Notes: a model not told the origin generated them from the letters alone. Shown: positions 48,268 to 60,819, counted from the stretch's first letter. The stretch: 64,000 bases of DNA from Phytophthora quininea (GCA_011947345.1 JAAVTG010000604.1:1-64000), one strand, 5' to 3'. Program-made: numbers and translations.

Positions 48268-51200
48268 TTACTGCTGGCTCGCGGAGGCGTTGAAGATCTG
48301 CTCCAACGTGGTCTGCGAGACGCTGTACTCGCGGATCGACAGCTGCGTCTTGGCGTTCTCCACCAGGTCGAACACATGCGATAGACGCAGGTCGACGTTG
48401 CGGTCCTGCTGGTCGAAGATCTTGAACCAGCACGAGTCGTGGCGCCGCTCCAGCACCTCGATCGACCCAAAGTTCTCCTTCAGGAACGCCGCCACGTTCT
48501 CGAACTGGGTCTCGGTGATCCACCACGCGGCAAAGCTGCTCGCCAAGACGTACCCGTCGCGCTTGGCCAGGTTGGCGATCGTGTGTCCGGTCGGGTGCGT
48601 GTTGTCGATCTTCTCGAACCACGAGGCGTTGCCCAGCAGTCGGCACTTCTCCTCGAGCTCGCCTTTGCCGATGCGAGTGCCAGGCGAAATAGCGCGACGC
48701 AAGCGCTGCCACGCCTTCCGCTGACGGCGTCTGCAGCTTGGCGTCGAACATGAGACCGTCGCCGAAGCGGTTCTTCAGGTGCTGCACGCTGCCGAGACAC
48801 TTGAGCTCGCCACCGACCATGATGCCGACGCGCGTGCACAGCGCCTCGCACTCCTCCATGCTGTGCGTCGTCAGCACCACTGTTGACTCCTTGTTGTACG
48901 TCGAGATCTCCGAGATGACGTCCCACATGAACCGTCTCGAGACCGGGTCCATGCCGGTGGACGGCTCGTCGAGGAACAGGATCTTCGGCCCGCCGATCAT
49001 CGCGATGGCCACCGACAGCTTGCGCTTGTTGCCGCCGCTCAAACTGCCCGCCAGTTTGTTTTCGAACGTCGTCAGGTTCAATTGCTCCATCTTCTGATGC
49101 ACCACGTCGTCCAGATCCGCACTCGAGACGCCCTTGATTTTGGCAAACAGCTCCAGGTGCTCGCGAACCGTCAAGAGATCGATCAGCGCGTCGAACTGCG
49201 GACAGTATCCGATCTGCCGCCGGACTTCCACTTGCTGCGTCATGATGTCGAAGCCGCTGAGAGTCGCCCTGCCGGAAGTCGGCACGATATCACCCGTCAG
49301 CATCTTCATCGTCGTGGTCTTGCCAGCGCCGTTGATTCCGAGGAAGCCGAAGCACTCGCCCTGCTTGAGACCGAACGACAGGTCCTGCACAGCCACCTTC
49401 TCTCCCTTGGGGTAGACCTTGCGGAGGTCTTGCAGCTTGATCATGTCGTTGTCAGCTCCGCCGTTCAGGACGCGCTCCGCTTCAGCTCCGACGTCTTCAT
49501 CAATCTCGCCATGCTCCACTGGGATGTCAGGGTCTTTGGACATCGAGGCTTTGATCTTCGGGAACGTCAAACCGTAGTCGATGGCCACGGCGAGAGCGAA
49601 GTAGATGACCGCGTCCAAGATCAAGTAGATGATCTCGTACCCTGTGTTATCCAGCGCGAATGGGTCCTTCGAGGGCGCATTGTCTGTCTCAGATCCGCCA
49701 GTGTACGTGATCTCTATGATGGTCAGATTCAGCAAGCCTCGGCCAAGACAGAACAGTGGTGAGAAGCGCCAAATGAACTGCAGCCCGTCATCCACACTCT
49801 CCGTACTGTTGATGACTTGCATCACGAAGGAAACGATCATCAGAGCGAGCCCCAGCACGAAGTTGATGAGGATCATGTACGTCTGCGAAGACGCCGGATC
49901 GGTAAACACGTACGACCAGCAGTACGCGTGGGGACAAATCGCCAGCCCAAACAGCAGCACCAGCACGATCACGGCAATGAACGTCGAGTCGGTGCACGTT
50001 TGACACGAGCTGGATCCTGTTAGCGCGCTCACGTCGAAGGCCTGGAACAAGGCCAGCGCGATGACGGCGGGGATCAGGTAGACGGAATAGTCCCAAATGA
50101 AGTTCGCAGTCCAGAACGCGTTGATGTTAGCGCCGGATACCAGTTGCTGGTGCTTGGAGTTGTGGTCTGGAGACCTCTCTCGGACCAGCATCACCACAAT
50201 GGATGCCGGATAGTAAGAGAAGGAGATCACGATGAACAGCACGGCAGCGAAGGAGATGTACGCCGAGAAGAGCGCGGTGTTTTCAGCGGTAAGAGGCAAC
50301 GGATGATCATTCACCGTCAAGCTCAGCGAGGAGGGTCCGATGCTCGAGTCGTGCTGGGTGGTCATGAGGCGAAAGAGCGACTGGTCCATGAACGCCTTGA
50401 AAATAATTGAGCCGTGCGTCAGCGTCGTGTTGATGAGCACGTTGTAGCCGAAGACGTTGTTGTCCACGTCTGCGTGGATGAGGTATCCACCGAACTGGTC
50501 CGCGATCTCTTCGGTGTACGCTCGACTGAAAATCTTCTCGCTCAGTCTGAGCTGGTAGCCTGTCGCGTCGGTCGCGTTGATGGTCGGGTCGTTGTAGACG
50601 ACGTCGAAGACGGTAGGCGAGTCGCTCGAGTACGGCGGGTTGCCGATATCACTCTGGCTGAGCGTCACGATGGATGCGCCGGAGAAGTAGTCGCTGCCCA
50701 GCGCAGTCTCGCACCACTGGCCGGAGCTCTGCTCACAGAAACTTGGTAGCAGCACTTCGCCAGCTTGGGAATTCAACTTGGACAACGTCAGCGCCATGAA
50801 CGGGTCGTTGTCCGTGATCCCAGCAGCCTTCAGGATGGACAAACCGAAGATGAGCCACACCACCGGCAGCAACAAGCCCACCCCGAACAATTTCTTGTCC
50901 CTCCTGGCCATGCGGAACCGCTTCTGGATCATCGCCATCAGTTGCGTGACGAACACCGAGTGCAGACCGCCCACCGGCAACGAACTTCCTTGTCGATCAA
51001 GCCCGTAGTAGCAATTCTCCGCCGCCTTGTCGCCGACAATGGGGAGGCTGTCTTGCGGAGCTACGACGTGTTGCTTCACTCGGTTCTGCAGCGTGTGCTG
51101 CTGCTCCTCGTCGGACTCCTCGGCCACCTTGATGAACACCTCCTCCATCGTCGTCACTGAAATGCCGTACGACAGCACCGCCAGCTTCTCCAGACTCTCA

Positions 51201-54145
51201 TCCAGCTTGTGGAACATCTGTGGGAAGAGCGACGAGCTGTCGAGAGGTAGCTGGAAGGCGATCTCCGTGCCCACGTTGCTCAGCACAGTGCTGGACGGGA
51301 TGTAGCGCCTGACAAAGTTGATCATGTTCGCGTCGTCGCAGCGCTCCTCCTTGACGATGGTCAAGTTGTAGCCCACGCCGAAGCGGTTCTTGAGGAACAG
51401 CGCCGACCCGCAGCATCGCAGCTCGCCCTCGGCCATGATGGCGATACGGTCGCCCAGGATGTCGGCTTCGTCCATGAAGTGCGTCGTGAGCACCATCACG
51501 CGGTCCTGGCGGTTGGCCATCAGGATCTCCCACGTGCTGCGGCGCGAGTACGGGTCCATTCCGGAGGTCGGTTCGTCCAGGAACACGAGCGAGCTGTCGC
51601 CCAGCAACGAGATCGCCACCGACAGCTTCCGCTTCATACCTCCGGACAGAGCACTGGAAATCGTGTCGCGCTTGTCCACGAGTCCGACCTCGCGGATCTT
51701 GGCCGTGACCTCGTCCTTCAACTCTTCGCCCCGATAGCCCTTGATGCGAGCGTAGAACTCGAGGTGGTCTTGCACGGACAACTCCGGATACAGTACGTCG
51801 TGCTGGAAGCAGATGCCGAGCGACTCGCGGAGCTCGTCCATGTCTTCCCGCAGCGACAGTCCGTGGAAGGTGGCGTCGCCTGCGGTCGGGGGCGTCACAC
51901 CCGTGAGCATGGAGATCAGAGTCGTCTTGCCTGCCCCGTTGTGGCCGAGCAGACATGTGATCTGGCCCGAGTACATCCTGATATGCAGCCCCTTCACAGC
52001 CTCCTTTTGCCACCGGGGACTTGGAACACCTTCCGAAGACCCTGCACCGACAGCGCCTCACCTGTCTGTTCCTGGTCCTTCAAGTCGGCGCTCACCTGCT
52101 CGACGTTGGGGTTCACCTCCACTTCCAATGCAGCTGCGTCTTCGTCCGTGCTTGCCGTGGCGGCGGACTTGCGGAACTTCATCCAGTACGACGGACGCAG
52201 CGGGAAGTACCATTTCTCGGGAGTGCCGTACTCCTTCGGGATGGCCTTCTCAAAGTACAATCCGAGCAGCGTGTACACGATGGTGTCGAGGGCGAAGTAG
52301 TAGAGCGCCGTGGAGAAGCGGAAGTTTTTGATGGGGTCGGAAGCGCTGGCGAACGAGATGCCGACGCCCGACGTTTCCGACGACGCGAGCGAGTTGACCC
52401 CGAAGACGAGCGCTGCCGGTGCCAAGATGCAGACCGCGTTCTTGGACGACTCCGCCGACGAGTCATCGTACCCCGCCGTGACGCCGTACATGACGAAGAA
52501 GAGGATGAAGCCGATGTAGACGCCCGTGCGCGACCGCGAAAACATGGTGCTGATCATGAAGGCGAAGGCCAGCACGCTGAGACTGAAGAGGAAGAAGAAG
52601 AGGAACAGCAGCAAGGCGCTCGAGTTCGGGAACAGCTCGGCCACGGCCGCGATCGTCTGGAGCACGCAGCTCACGAACAATATGACGATGTACGTGATGA
52701 ACCAGGAGATGACGATGCTGGACTCCTTGACGCCCAGGATCTTCATGAGCTCTCGCGAGCGCGTCTCCCTCTCGGACATGAGACCGACGAGGATCTTGGA
52801 CAGCGGGTGCAGGTACGTGAGGATGAAGAAGATGGGGAAAGCGTCAGTGATCGAGTCGTAGAAGGACGAGGACGTGAACGTGTCGATGGGGAACGGCGTG
52901 GTGAGCGCTCCGAGGTACGGCTGCGGTGCCTGACGTAGCGGGGTCAGCAGCGCTTCGAGCGTGTCGTTATCGAGCTGCAGGTTGGCAGTGCTGCTGAGCG
53001 CAGACGACTCGCCAAGCAGCTGATTAGACAAGAGGTCGGCGTACTTGGTGGCGGGGTCGTTGACGATGGTCTCCAGAAGACGGGAGTCCAGGTCGGTCGA
53101 GGACACTGCAGTGGACGCATTGATCTGGCACGCGCCCGTCGTGGACTTGGTGCTCGCGTCCCAGTCCGGCAGGCAGTTGACAAAGCGCGTGACGAGCGTC
53201 TGCAGCGTCATGAAGCCGTTGGTGGTGTACTGCTGGTAGTCGGTCGTCTCGAGCTTGCGGGTGAACGAGTCCCAGACGGAGGCGCCGTCGACTGTCTGGG
53301 GGATGTATCGGTTGTCGTTGCTGTTCCCGACGTAGGTCGAGTTGAGTCGCAGCGAGTACTCGATGGACGAAGGCTGGCCGATGGCGTCGCTACTGGTCGG
53401 GTACTGCGTGAAGACGATGGCGCCGAAGATACGAGGTTTGTCTGCCGTCTCGGCGTAGCCCGAGGACTCGACGTAGCTCTCGAGGTCGTCCTCAGTGTCG
53501 AAGAAGACGGTGCTGTCCTCGAAGGACGGGATGACGAGCTGCGACTGCGACGCGTTGGCCGAGGCGCTGCCGTTGACGACCACCGTCGGGTACCACCGCT
53601 TCATGGTCTCGAAGAAGTAGTTGCGCGTGAAGGCGTCGTCGGGGGCGATGGCGATCTTGAAGGGCGACACGCGGCCCTCGCACTCGGCCGGCAGCACGTA
53701 GGGCGACGACGCGTTGAGACTGACGCGGCCGCCGAGACTCATCTCGCGCTCGCAGATGGAGCGGTTCTCGGCCGTGAAGGTCTTCATGAGTCGCCCGTAG
53801 TCGAACGAGTGGAAGCCCAAGTGCAGCAGCAGCCCCGAGAGCGTGGACTCGGGCGTGGCGAACAGGGGTGGTGTCCTGGCCCACGAGGGACCAGCCGGCG
53901 GGGTTGAAGAGGTTGTAGGACGTGGTGCCGGTGGTGAAGCCTGGGGGCACGGTCTTGTCGCTGGTGGTGGTGCGCACGATGTCCATGACGGTGATGAAGA
54001 GCACGGGCGTGATGATCTCGAAGAGCAGCGCCACGGGGTGTTTGCGCTTGAGCAGCCAGTTCTTGCGCAGCAGCACCGGCACGAAGCGGAGGTGGCTTGA
54101 GCGCTGCTTTGGCGGCTGTGACGGTGGCGGCAGTAGCTGCTCCAT
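48268..54145 (-). CDS. Full-length ABCA-subfamily ABC transporter, copy 1
   Basis: Typical ABCA order TMD1-NBD1-TMD2-NBD2, about 1960 residues. TMD1 begins LLRKNWLLKRKHPVALLFEI and carries a large external loop with many N-glycosylation-type Asn sites, then six helices (FFILTYLHPLSKILVGLMSE; VILFVSCVLQTIAAVAELF). NBD1: Walker A GHNGAGKTT, signature LSGGMKRKLS, Walker B LVFLDEPTSGMD. NBD2: Walker A GINGAGKTT, signature LSGGNKRKLS, Walker B ILFLDEPSTGMD. ABCA proteins move phospholipids and sterols. Frame breaks: G4 53865-53868 (plus strand; net one extra or two missing), T4 52005-52008 (one missing, just before NBD1) and about 48685 (near the C-terminal regulatory end). All catalytic motifs are intact, so function is likely if these are errors. 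A near-identical partner in opposite orientation starts at 61540. Confidence 0.92.
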
Positions 54146-54403
54146 TGCAGGTAGCACTGTTGCCTCGGAAGCAAATTAGAGAGTGAGTGCAGGTGAACTT
54201 CAGCGTTTGGCGTTTAGCATTGCATGTTTGGCGTCGTAGTAATCATGGCTCAGGGCAATCAAAAGGTTCGATTGCCTTTTGCCACTCGACGATCAACCAG
54301 TGGACAACGGTAACTGCAGCCAAACTTGTGCAAAAGTGTATCACGTCACAATTCTGGGCATCGGAGAGGCAAAGCAACTCTCTTTGCCTCCTTCTAGACC
54401 TGC
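54146..54403. promoter_or_regulatory. Spacer between AP-4 beta end and ABCA start
   Basis: 258 bp between two genes on the minus strand. It must hold the ABCA promoter and the AP-4 beta 3' flank. No specific element recognised. Confidence 0.4.
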
Positions 54404-57008
54404 CTAGCCAAAGAGCACGCGGCGCATGAGGTCCGCAAATTGCGCTCCCGAGGCCTCGTCTTCGCCCTTAATGGTGGCGCGCAGCGTGCCGTCGGACTTC
54501 TCCACAAGCGTCTCGGACAAGAAGAAGCGACCTTGCATGTCCTGCGCGTAGAAGAAGAATTTGTACTGCGGACCCACGTCGCCAGACGCCATTGTGACGA
54601 TGCCGCGCGAAGCGAACGCTTGCTCCAGCTCGTTCTGCGGAGGCAAAGTCGGCAGCTGCACGACCACCTCGGACACCACAGGCCGACTCCCCAATGACTT
54701 TGGAACGCGCCGGCGTCCATTACCGGGTTTGGTACCAACGGAAAGGCCGGTCCAGCGCCAGGCGGTGGCGGTCCGCTCGATGCAGAAAAGTCCATGTCCA
54801 GCAGATCCATACTAGGAGCTGCCTGCTGCGGGGGCGGCGCAGAGTTGCGCTGTTGCTGCTGTTGTTGCTGCTGCGGAGGCTGTGGGCCGTTGTCGTAGTC
54901 ACCTTCGTCGTCCTCCTCTTCGTTTTCGTCCTCTTCGTCGTCGAGGGGGCAGTGACGCCTGCCATATGCGAAGGCGAAACGAACAGCTCGCTGGGCTTGT
55001 TGTACACTACGGCAAGCGAGTTGAACTCCTGGAAGAGTTTGTCTTTGAGGTCCGTCTCGATCGACTCGGCGAACACGCCAACCGTCTCTTCAGTGCGGAA
55101 CTGAGCGACGATAGCAGCCGCCTGCTCGGTTGATTGCTGCTCAAGCAGTCGGTAGTAGAGCAAAGCGCGGTCTCGCACATCCTGGTGGTTCGAGTCGTTG
55201 ATAGCAGACTGCAGCAATCGACCGAGCATGCTCTGCATCTCAGGAGGACGCTTAAAGAACAGCTTCATCGTCGAAGCCAGCAGCTCCAACAGCACGCTCG
55301 GTGCAGCCTCGTCGCTGAACTCATCGATGAGCTTCTCCAGGACGTACGGCGCACGGCGTAAATCTTGACCAAACTCACCCAGCATCCAGACGACTGCAGC
55401 CTTAGCAGCAGGCTGCTCCACAGCGCCGATGATCCGCGGCAGCACGGGCAACACATCGTGACGCTTGTCCGGGTACTTCCGCAGCAGATCTTTCATGACC
55501 ACAAGACTCTCGTCGCGCACGTAGTCGAGATCTAGCTCCAAGAAGTCCACCATTGTATCCATGATGTGGTCCTGCATCTGTTCTACGAGCTGCTCGGCCG
55601 CCTGCTGGCCGTACGCGTCCGGCGCATTGCCCTGGTACTGTTGAGGCACCGTGTTCACAGACAGGTTGCTGCTGACAGCAATATCCGCAATAGCGCGAAT
55701 GGCACGACGCGCCAGTTCCTGGTCGACGTCCGTGACGTACTCGCTGAGCTCCGTGATAATGTCGCCGACGTTGCTGCCGTCAGCAACAAGCGCCAGAACG
55801 TCAATCTTCACGTACTTGACGTGTGTGGGCTCATTGTAGCGGTTGTAGAACTGTCGGTAGTCGCGGCTAAACACGTGCGGCTTCTTGCCAACGAGCAGCA
55901 GAATGTGGTGCAGCACGCAAAAGTTGATCTCGTGACTGCCGCCGGCCATCAGAGTCAGCAGAGGCTGACGCATACGCTCGTACACTTGGTCCTGGATCTG
56001 CTCCATGCCCCGAGACTGCGTCAGGTTGAAGAAGCACTTGGCCGTGCCCAGCACCACGGCGCTGTTGGACACACGTAGACACTGCTCCAACGTGTTCATG
56101 ATCGTGAACACCTCGTCCGGGCCCGTGGGCTTGTACTTCGCCACGATCTGCAGGATATTGCACTGCCCCCACTCGTTGAAGTCCGAGATCCGACTCAACA
56201 GGTGCAGCACAATGGGCTGGTTGATGGCGATGCCTCCTTCGTCCGCCATGATCTCGTTCAACGCCACGAGGCAGTTGGAGACCACCTGCGGGTCGCGGTC
56301 GCGGATCATGTTGTACAGTGTGTCGATCATGTCGCTCTCCTTAATGATCTCCGGGTTCAAAGAGTAGACCTTCAGAATGCCGATCACGCCGGTCTTGCGC
56401 ACATAGGCGCTGGTGTCAGTCAGCGAGGCCTGCAGCGGGTCGTGGATGTACTCAAGAATGGAATCTAGTCGAAGAGAACACAGCGAGCGCAGTGCCAGGC
56501 CGCGCACCATGGGATCCTCATTGCGGCAGTCATTGAGCAGCGTGTTGATGCACATGATGGCCAGCTCCGAGTTCTTCTGCGCGTAGTTGGTCAGGTACAG
56601 GTATACCATCTTCTTGGAGATGAGGTCCTTGGTGTCTACGCACAACACCATCTCACTGAAGAGCCTGGAGACGTCGATCCCCAACGTTATGTAGGCGATG
56701 ACCTTCTTGATGATCTCGCGCTTGCGCTTGACGTCCTTCTCGACGGTCACTTCGCGTAGGAGCTGGCAATAGCATACGTTAGTCTTTACTTGATGTGTAT
56801 GCCAAGCTATACTCTTATTGATACGCACATTTTTGAGCTCGTTGACTTCGCCCTTCTTCTTGTCCGTGAAGTAGTTGGGGTTGCTGCCACCGGCGAGGCC
56901 GCGAGGGGCGCCCGGTTGCCACCTGGCGGAGGGGCATGCCCCTGGAGGAGGCCCCTGCGACGGGTACGTAGGGTTCATGCCGCCCATGGACGGGAACATG
57001 GCGGCCAT
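54404..57008 (-). CDS. AP4B1: AP-4 complex subunit beta
   Basis: Beta-adaptin trunk of the AP-4 coat, which sorts cargo at the trans-Golgi network. Motifs favour AP-4 over AP-1/2: KKVIAYITLGIDVSRLFSEM, MVYLYLTNYAQKNSELAIMC, MVRGLALRSLCSLRLDSILE, LLSRISDFNEWGQCNILQIV, FYNRYNEPTHVKYVKIDVLA, KAAVVWMLGEFGQDLRRAPY. A 66-nt in-frame intron (56828-56763, GTGCGT...TGCCAG) lies near the N-terminus. An acidic and Gln-rich hinge follows with LLDMDF, then a C-terminal appendage-like domain ending MRRVLFG. Two frame breaks (G5 54945-54949 and TTT 54699-54701 on the plus strand) are each repaired by one base, giving 846 residues without the intron. Start chosen at the first ATG (MAAMFPSMGGM); the hAT element 2 insertion lies 47 bp upstream. 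Confidence 0.9.
56763..56828 (-). other. In-frame intron of the AP-4 beta gene
   Basis: The 66-nt interval begins GTGCGT and ends TGCCAG on the minus strand. Without it ELKN joins LLREVTVEKDVKRK, matching the family. The interval has no stop and is a multiple of three, so retention would add 22 residues and still give a full protein. Confidence 0.75.
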
Positions 57009-57198
57009 CGACAGAGACTCGAGGCTTGGTGTGCTTGCTACGCGGTGGATCCTCACTGTGACTAGGGATGGTTTTGAATTGGACGAATAAAGAATGTTTA
57101 GAACGACCTAAAATTCAAAACACTTCCGAAGTGACTTTGGAAGTAAAGCCACCGATGGCGATCTTTCCTCGATCATTGAAGAAAACCAAAGGATCGCC

Positions 57199-59527
57199 AT
57201 GACCACTGACAGCTCTGAGCCGCCGCAGCAGCACGCTAGTAGCGCTTCCCCGCCCTCGACAGTATCATCTCCATTGGTATCGAGTGCTTCACGCCCAAGA
57301 AACCATACCGAGCAATCTCCGATGCCGAGGCGATCGCCTCGTTTTAGCCCGTATTCCATGCGTGGTTCACCTCAGCAGTCTTCTCAATTGCCGGCTGCAA
57401 CTAGGCGACCATTACGGACTCCACGGCAGGTGACTTACTCGCCGCAGCCCGGATCAACCAGGCCTCCACGGTCTCCAGCTCCGTTGCGACAACCCTCGAC
57501 ACCACCAGCAATTATTGGCCGTCCACGTCTGGGTATTTGGCAGCACTATACTATTGAGGAAGAGAATGGAAAGAAGAACGGTCGTTGCAGATATTGCCAT
57601 CGGCTTAAGAAAAATGGCAAGCCAAGTGGGAACTTGCTAAAGCACCTCACAAAAGAGTGCCCTGCAGTTTTGAGAGATATTCAGATCTCTTTGCAATCGA
57701 GGCCGGCTCCAGCTCCTGACACAGCCTCACTAATGGTGGTCGAACAGCCTAAACCGCAAGCCCTTAATCAAGACGACTTTGAGATGGCGCTAGCTCGAGT
57801 CTTTTGTGTGCGCGCTACCGTTTATTCTCGTGGAGGCGAAGGTCTTCCAGGACTTTTTGCTATGGTTGCACCGTCGTTGAAGCTACCATCAAGGCGTAAG
57901 ATGAGCAATGTGCTTTTGAAGCGAGTACGAGACCAAATTCACCGTAGCCACGTGGTCAAGCAGATCAACAAACAGGTGTATCTGTCTCTCGTCACGGATG
58001 GGTGGAGCGATACCAACAGCTCCAGTATTATTAATTTCATAGTTGTAGCTCCAGAGATGCCGGCGGTATTTTGGTCGTCGTGGTCAACGAAATCACAACA
58101 ACACACAGCAAACTACATGGCGCAAGAAATTGAGAAAGTTATTGAGGACATTGAATGCCAAGCCTCAGCAAAGGTTGTTGCTGTTGTCACTGATAATGCG
58201 ACAAACATGAGGAGCGCTACACACCGTTTACAATCAAGACGGAATGTGGTCAGTGGTGGATGCTCTGCTCACGTGCTCAACTTACTCATGAAGGATATCT
58301 GTAAGTTTCCGGCGATCAAAGCTATTCATTCCATAGCGGTCGCACTTACTCGATTTGTTCGTGATCACCTGGCTTTACTGGATGAATTTAAGCGTCTACG
58401 GGACGGCGTCCGTCGAATTGGTGTAGGAGCACGAAATTTGGTGCTACCCGTCTCGGCTCGCTGGTACTCAGTGTTTAACTGCTTGGTGAATGTGATGGAT
58501 AATCGCGAAATACTTGAAAAACTATTTGTGAGTCCAGAGTACGAGCAATTTCGGGATAGGTATCGAGGAACAGCACCGCGCAAGAAAAACTAGATTTCTT
58601 GATGTCATTGGTTCGTGACGATAAGTTCTGGGTTAATTTAGCGCTCGTTGTGCGTTTACTTGACCCCATTATTAAAGCGTTGAAGTACCTGGAAGCAGAC
58701 AACATATTTGTGTCGGGAGTTTATAAATGGTTTCGGTGGCTACGATATCATGCTGCGTTCGGTGTCACCTCACCGGAGGAGGAAACAAGTACAGTCGAAC
58801 AAGATGAAAATACTAATCCAAATGCAGATGAGGGGTCGGTTGCACAAGATGGCCTCGAACTGCTGAGTAACACCGCTGAGACCGAAGCAGATGACGCTGA
58901 GCTCGAAAGTACGACTCCGGATGACGAGAGATTGCAGTCGGGGGCATTTACGAGAAGCTTAACGCAATTGAAGCTACTGAGCTGCAACACTTCGTTCAAG
59001 AGAAAATCAAGAATCGCTGAAGGTACGTTCACACAAACTCAATGTCCATTGCATTCATGCTCGACCCATCGACAAACCTGGATGACTTTGTTGGCAACGA
59101 CAAAGACAAAGTCGACAGACAAATACTTCAAATGGCGAAGAGGTGTGGTCTAACGACGATATCCAACGACCCCAAACTGACCGCAGAAATCCTAAAATTT
59201 AAAAGTTGGAAGCAGCGTGGTGGTGCATCCGTACGGGATCAATATTCTCAGTCAACCCCACGTGACTACTGGAGCGCCAATAGAAGCCAGGATTTTCCGC
59301 TGCTGACGAGAATTGCTGAATTTGTTTTTGCCATCCCCACTTCATCGGCAGCTAGCGTAAGAGCCTGGAGTATATTTGATCACATCCACTCGAAGAGAAG
59401 GAACAGACTCTCAGTTGAAAAAGTTGAGATGCTTGCATATATCTACATCAATTACGGCACGATAAAGAAGGATGAAGTTGATCTTGCGCGCCATCAGTCG
59501 TGCCCTGAAAGTGTCGATGATAATTAA
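57199..59527 (+). CDS. hAT transposase (element 2), frame broken
   Basis: Begins with a Ser/Pro-rich N-terminus, then a BED-type finger (CRYCHRLKKNGKPSGNLLKH LTKEC). The DUF659-type RNase H-like core follows (SLVTDGWSDTNSSSIINFIV; VVAVVTDNATNMRSA; GCSAHVLNLLMKDICKF), and then the C-terminal region (MSIAFMLDPSTNLDDF; SAASVRAWSIFDHIHSKRRN RLS), which is the hAT dimerisation block. Frame breaks at A5 58585-58589 and G5 58940-58944 are each repaired by one base, and the length is then divisible by three (about 776 residues). One in-frame TGA remains at 59018-59020, where a Trp would fit. The copy is therefore probably inactive or carries a read error at that site. Confidence 0.85.
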
Positions 59528-59914
59528 ATAGTAATGATTTGGTTGATGCTCCATTCAACATTCGTGAACAGACAGCAGCTCTGGTATCCGTCACGAACCA
59601 ACTACATCTCGTTTGCCTATTTCACAGCTGTCTGAGCGGGGGCCTTCGTCTGCGTCTCCCGCGATGCCTAGGTGTACGATGCCGAGACGGTATTCACACG
59701 TATCCATCACCAGGTTCACCTCCTGCAGACTGCCCAGACTCACCTACACAGCCGACTTGCTCATCTTCACCCCTGCAACAGTATCAAGCAGTGCCCGTCC
59801 AGTGACGCTGGGCCTGTGTGCTGTCCTCGTATGACAAGTACTCGGGTCGCGGTCGTTCCTAGTACACAGATCATTACCACAAGCCCGCCCATGGGCCTTG
59901 GCACTGAATACGAG
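59528..59914. other. Non-coding part of hAT element 2
   Basis: Lies between the transposase stop and the MFS fragment. No feature recognised. Confidence 0.4.
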
Positions 59915-60640
59915 GAGCCTCGTGATCAGTATGGGCGGGAGGATGAAGATGGCGTACGACATGAATATGACGAACCACAGCGCCCACAGCACGCTGGTGC
60001 GCACTCGAAACTGGTGCTGGAACAACATAACGATGTGCTTGATGTGCGACTCGGGCATACGCGGTGCAGCAGCCACTGCGGCAGTATCACCCGTCTCGAA
60101 CTTCGTCTTGGGGTCGTTCGGCTCTAGTCCGTGCGCGCGCTCGATGGACTCGACGATTGCCACGGCCTCATCGTAGCGGTCGACGCTGGCCATGACTCGG
60201 GGATGTACAGGCAGATGGCGATCCCGTACAGCACGGGCGAGCGGCAGATGAAGAAGGTATTGCGCCAGCCGATGCGTAGCGGGGCGCTGAAGGCCATAAC
60301 GACAGCCAGCATACAGCCGACGGCCCAAGTCGACACGAGCAGCCCAATGACCTTGCCGAGCGGCTTCTTGGGGGACCGCTCCTGCACGAGCGAGGAGGCC
60401 ACGGACAGCTCGTCGCCAGGTCGATACCCGAGATGATCCGAGCGAACGTGGTGAACGTGACGTTCAAGCTGAAGTACCAAAAGGCCAAACCGAAGAGGAA
60501 GATGACGAGCATCACCATGAACATGGGGTGGCGGTCGTATTTGCTGACCAGCGTGCCGAACGGGAACCGCGCCAATGGAAAAGTGAAGGCCGTGGAGTGT
60601 ATCACGCGCAGGATCGTCGCCATCAGCAAGCGCGACAGTG
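59915..60640 (-). pseudogene. Fragment of an MFS (sugar/organic-solute) transporter gene inside hAT element 2
   Basis: The minus strand carries consecutive MFS pieces in changing frames: PFGTLVSKYDRHPMFMVMLV (the loop 2-3 region), FARIISGI, then GDELSVASSLVQERSPKKPL GKVIGLL, VVMAFSAPLRIGWRNTFFIC (helices 5-6), CLYIPESPRVMASVDRYDEA (the PESPR motif of the sugar-transporter family before the central loop), and after the loop SVLWALWFVIFMSYAIFI (helix 7). Both ends of the gene are missing. The sequence covers roughly helices 2-7. Confidence 0.78.
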
Positions 60641-60819
60641 GCGTACATCAAGCTGATCCTCACGGGGTCATTGACTCGTTGCTCCGAAAAACTTATTCAA
60701 TAGAGTACAATATCCTCATTGGCAGTTTTAGACAGTTTTGCATTCTGCACGGATTTTGACGTTTTGCGAAAGACTTCAGAAGGATTCAGAAGTCGTCCAA
60801 AACCATCCCTGACTGTGAC

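Larger units (their letters stand above)
57063..60811. mobile_element. hAT element 2 with captured MFS gene fragment
   Basis: The ends are TAGGGATGGTTTTG (57063-57076) and its inverted counterpart CAAAACCATCCCTG (60798-60811). They are flanked by a perfect 8-bp duplication ACTGTGAC (57055-57062 and 60812-60819). The 3749-bp interior holds a hAT transposase on the plus strand (57199-59527) and, downstream and on the opposite strand, a fragment of an MFS transporter (about 59915-60640). The duplication enclosing both parts indicates they moved as one unit, or that the MFS piece entered later. Confidence 0.85.

Noticed and set aside
48257..54174. Long open frames on the plus strand opposite the ABCA gene
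   Set aside because: They are antisense shadows of a GC-rich gene, rich in Arg and His with no domain, and they disappear where codon bias changes.
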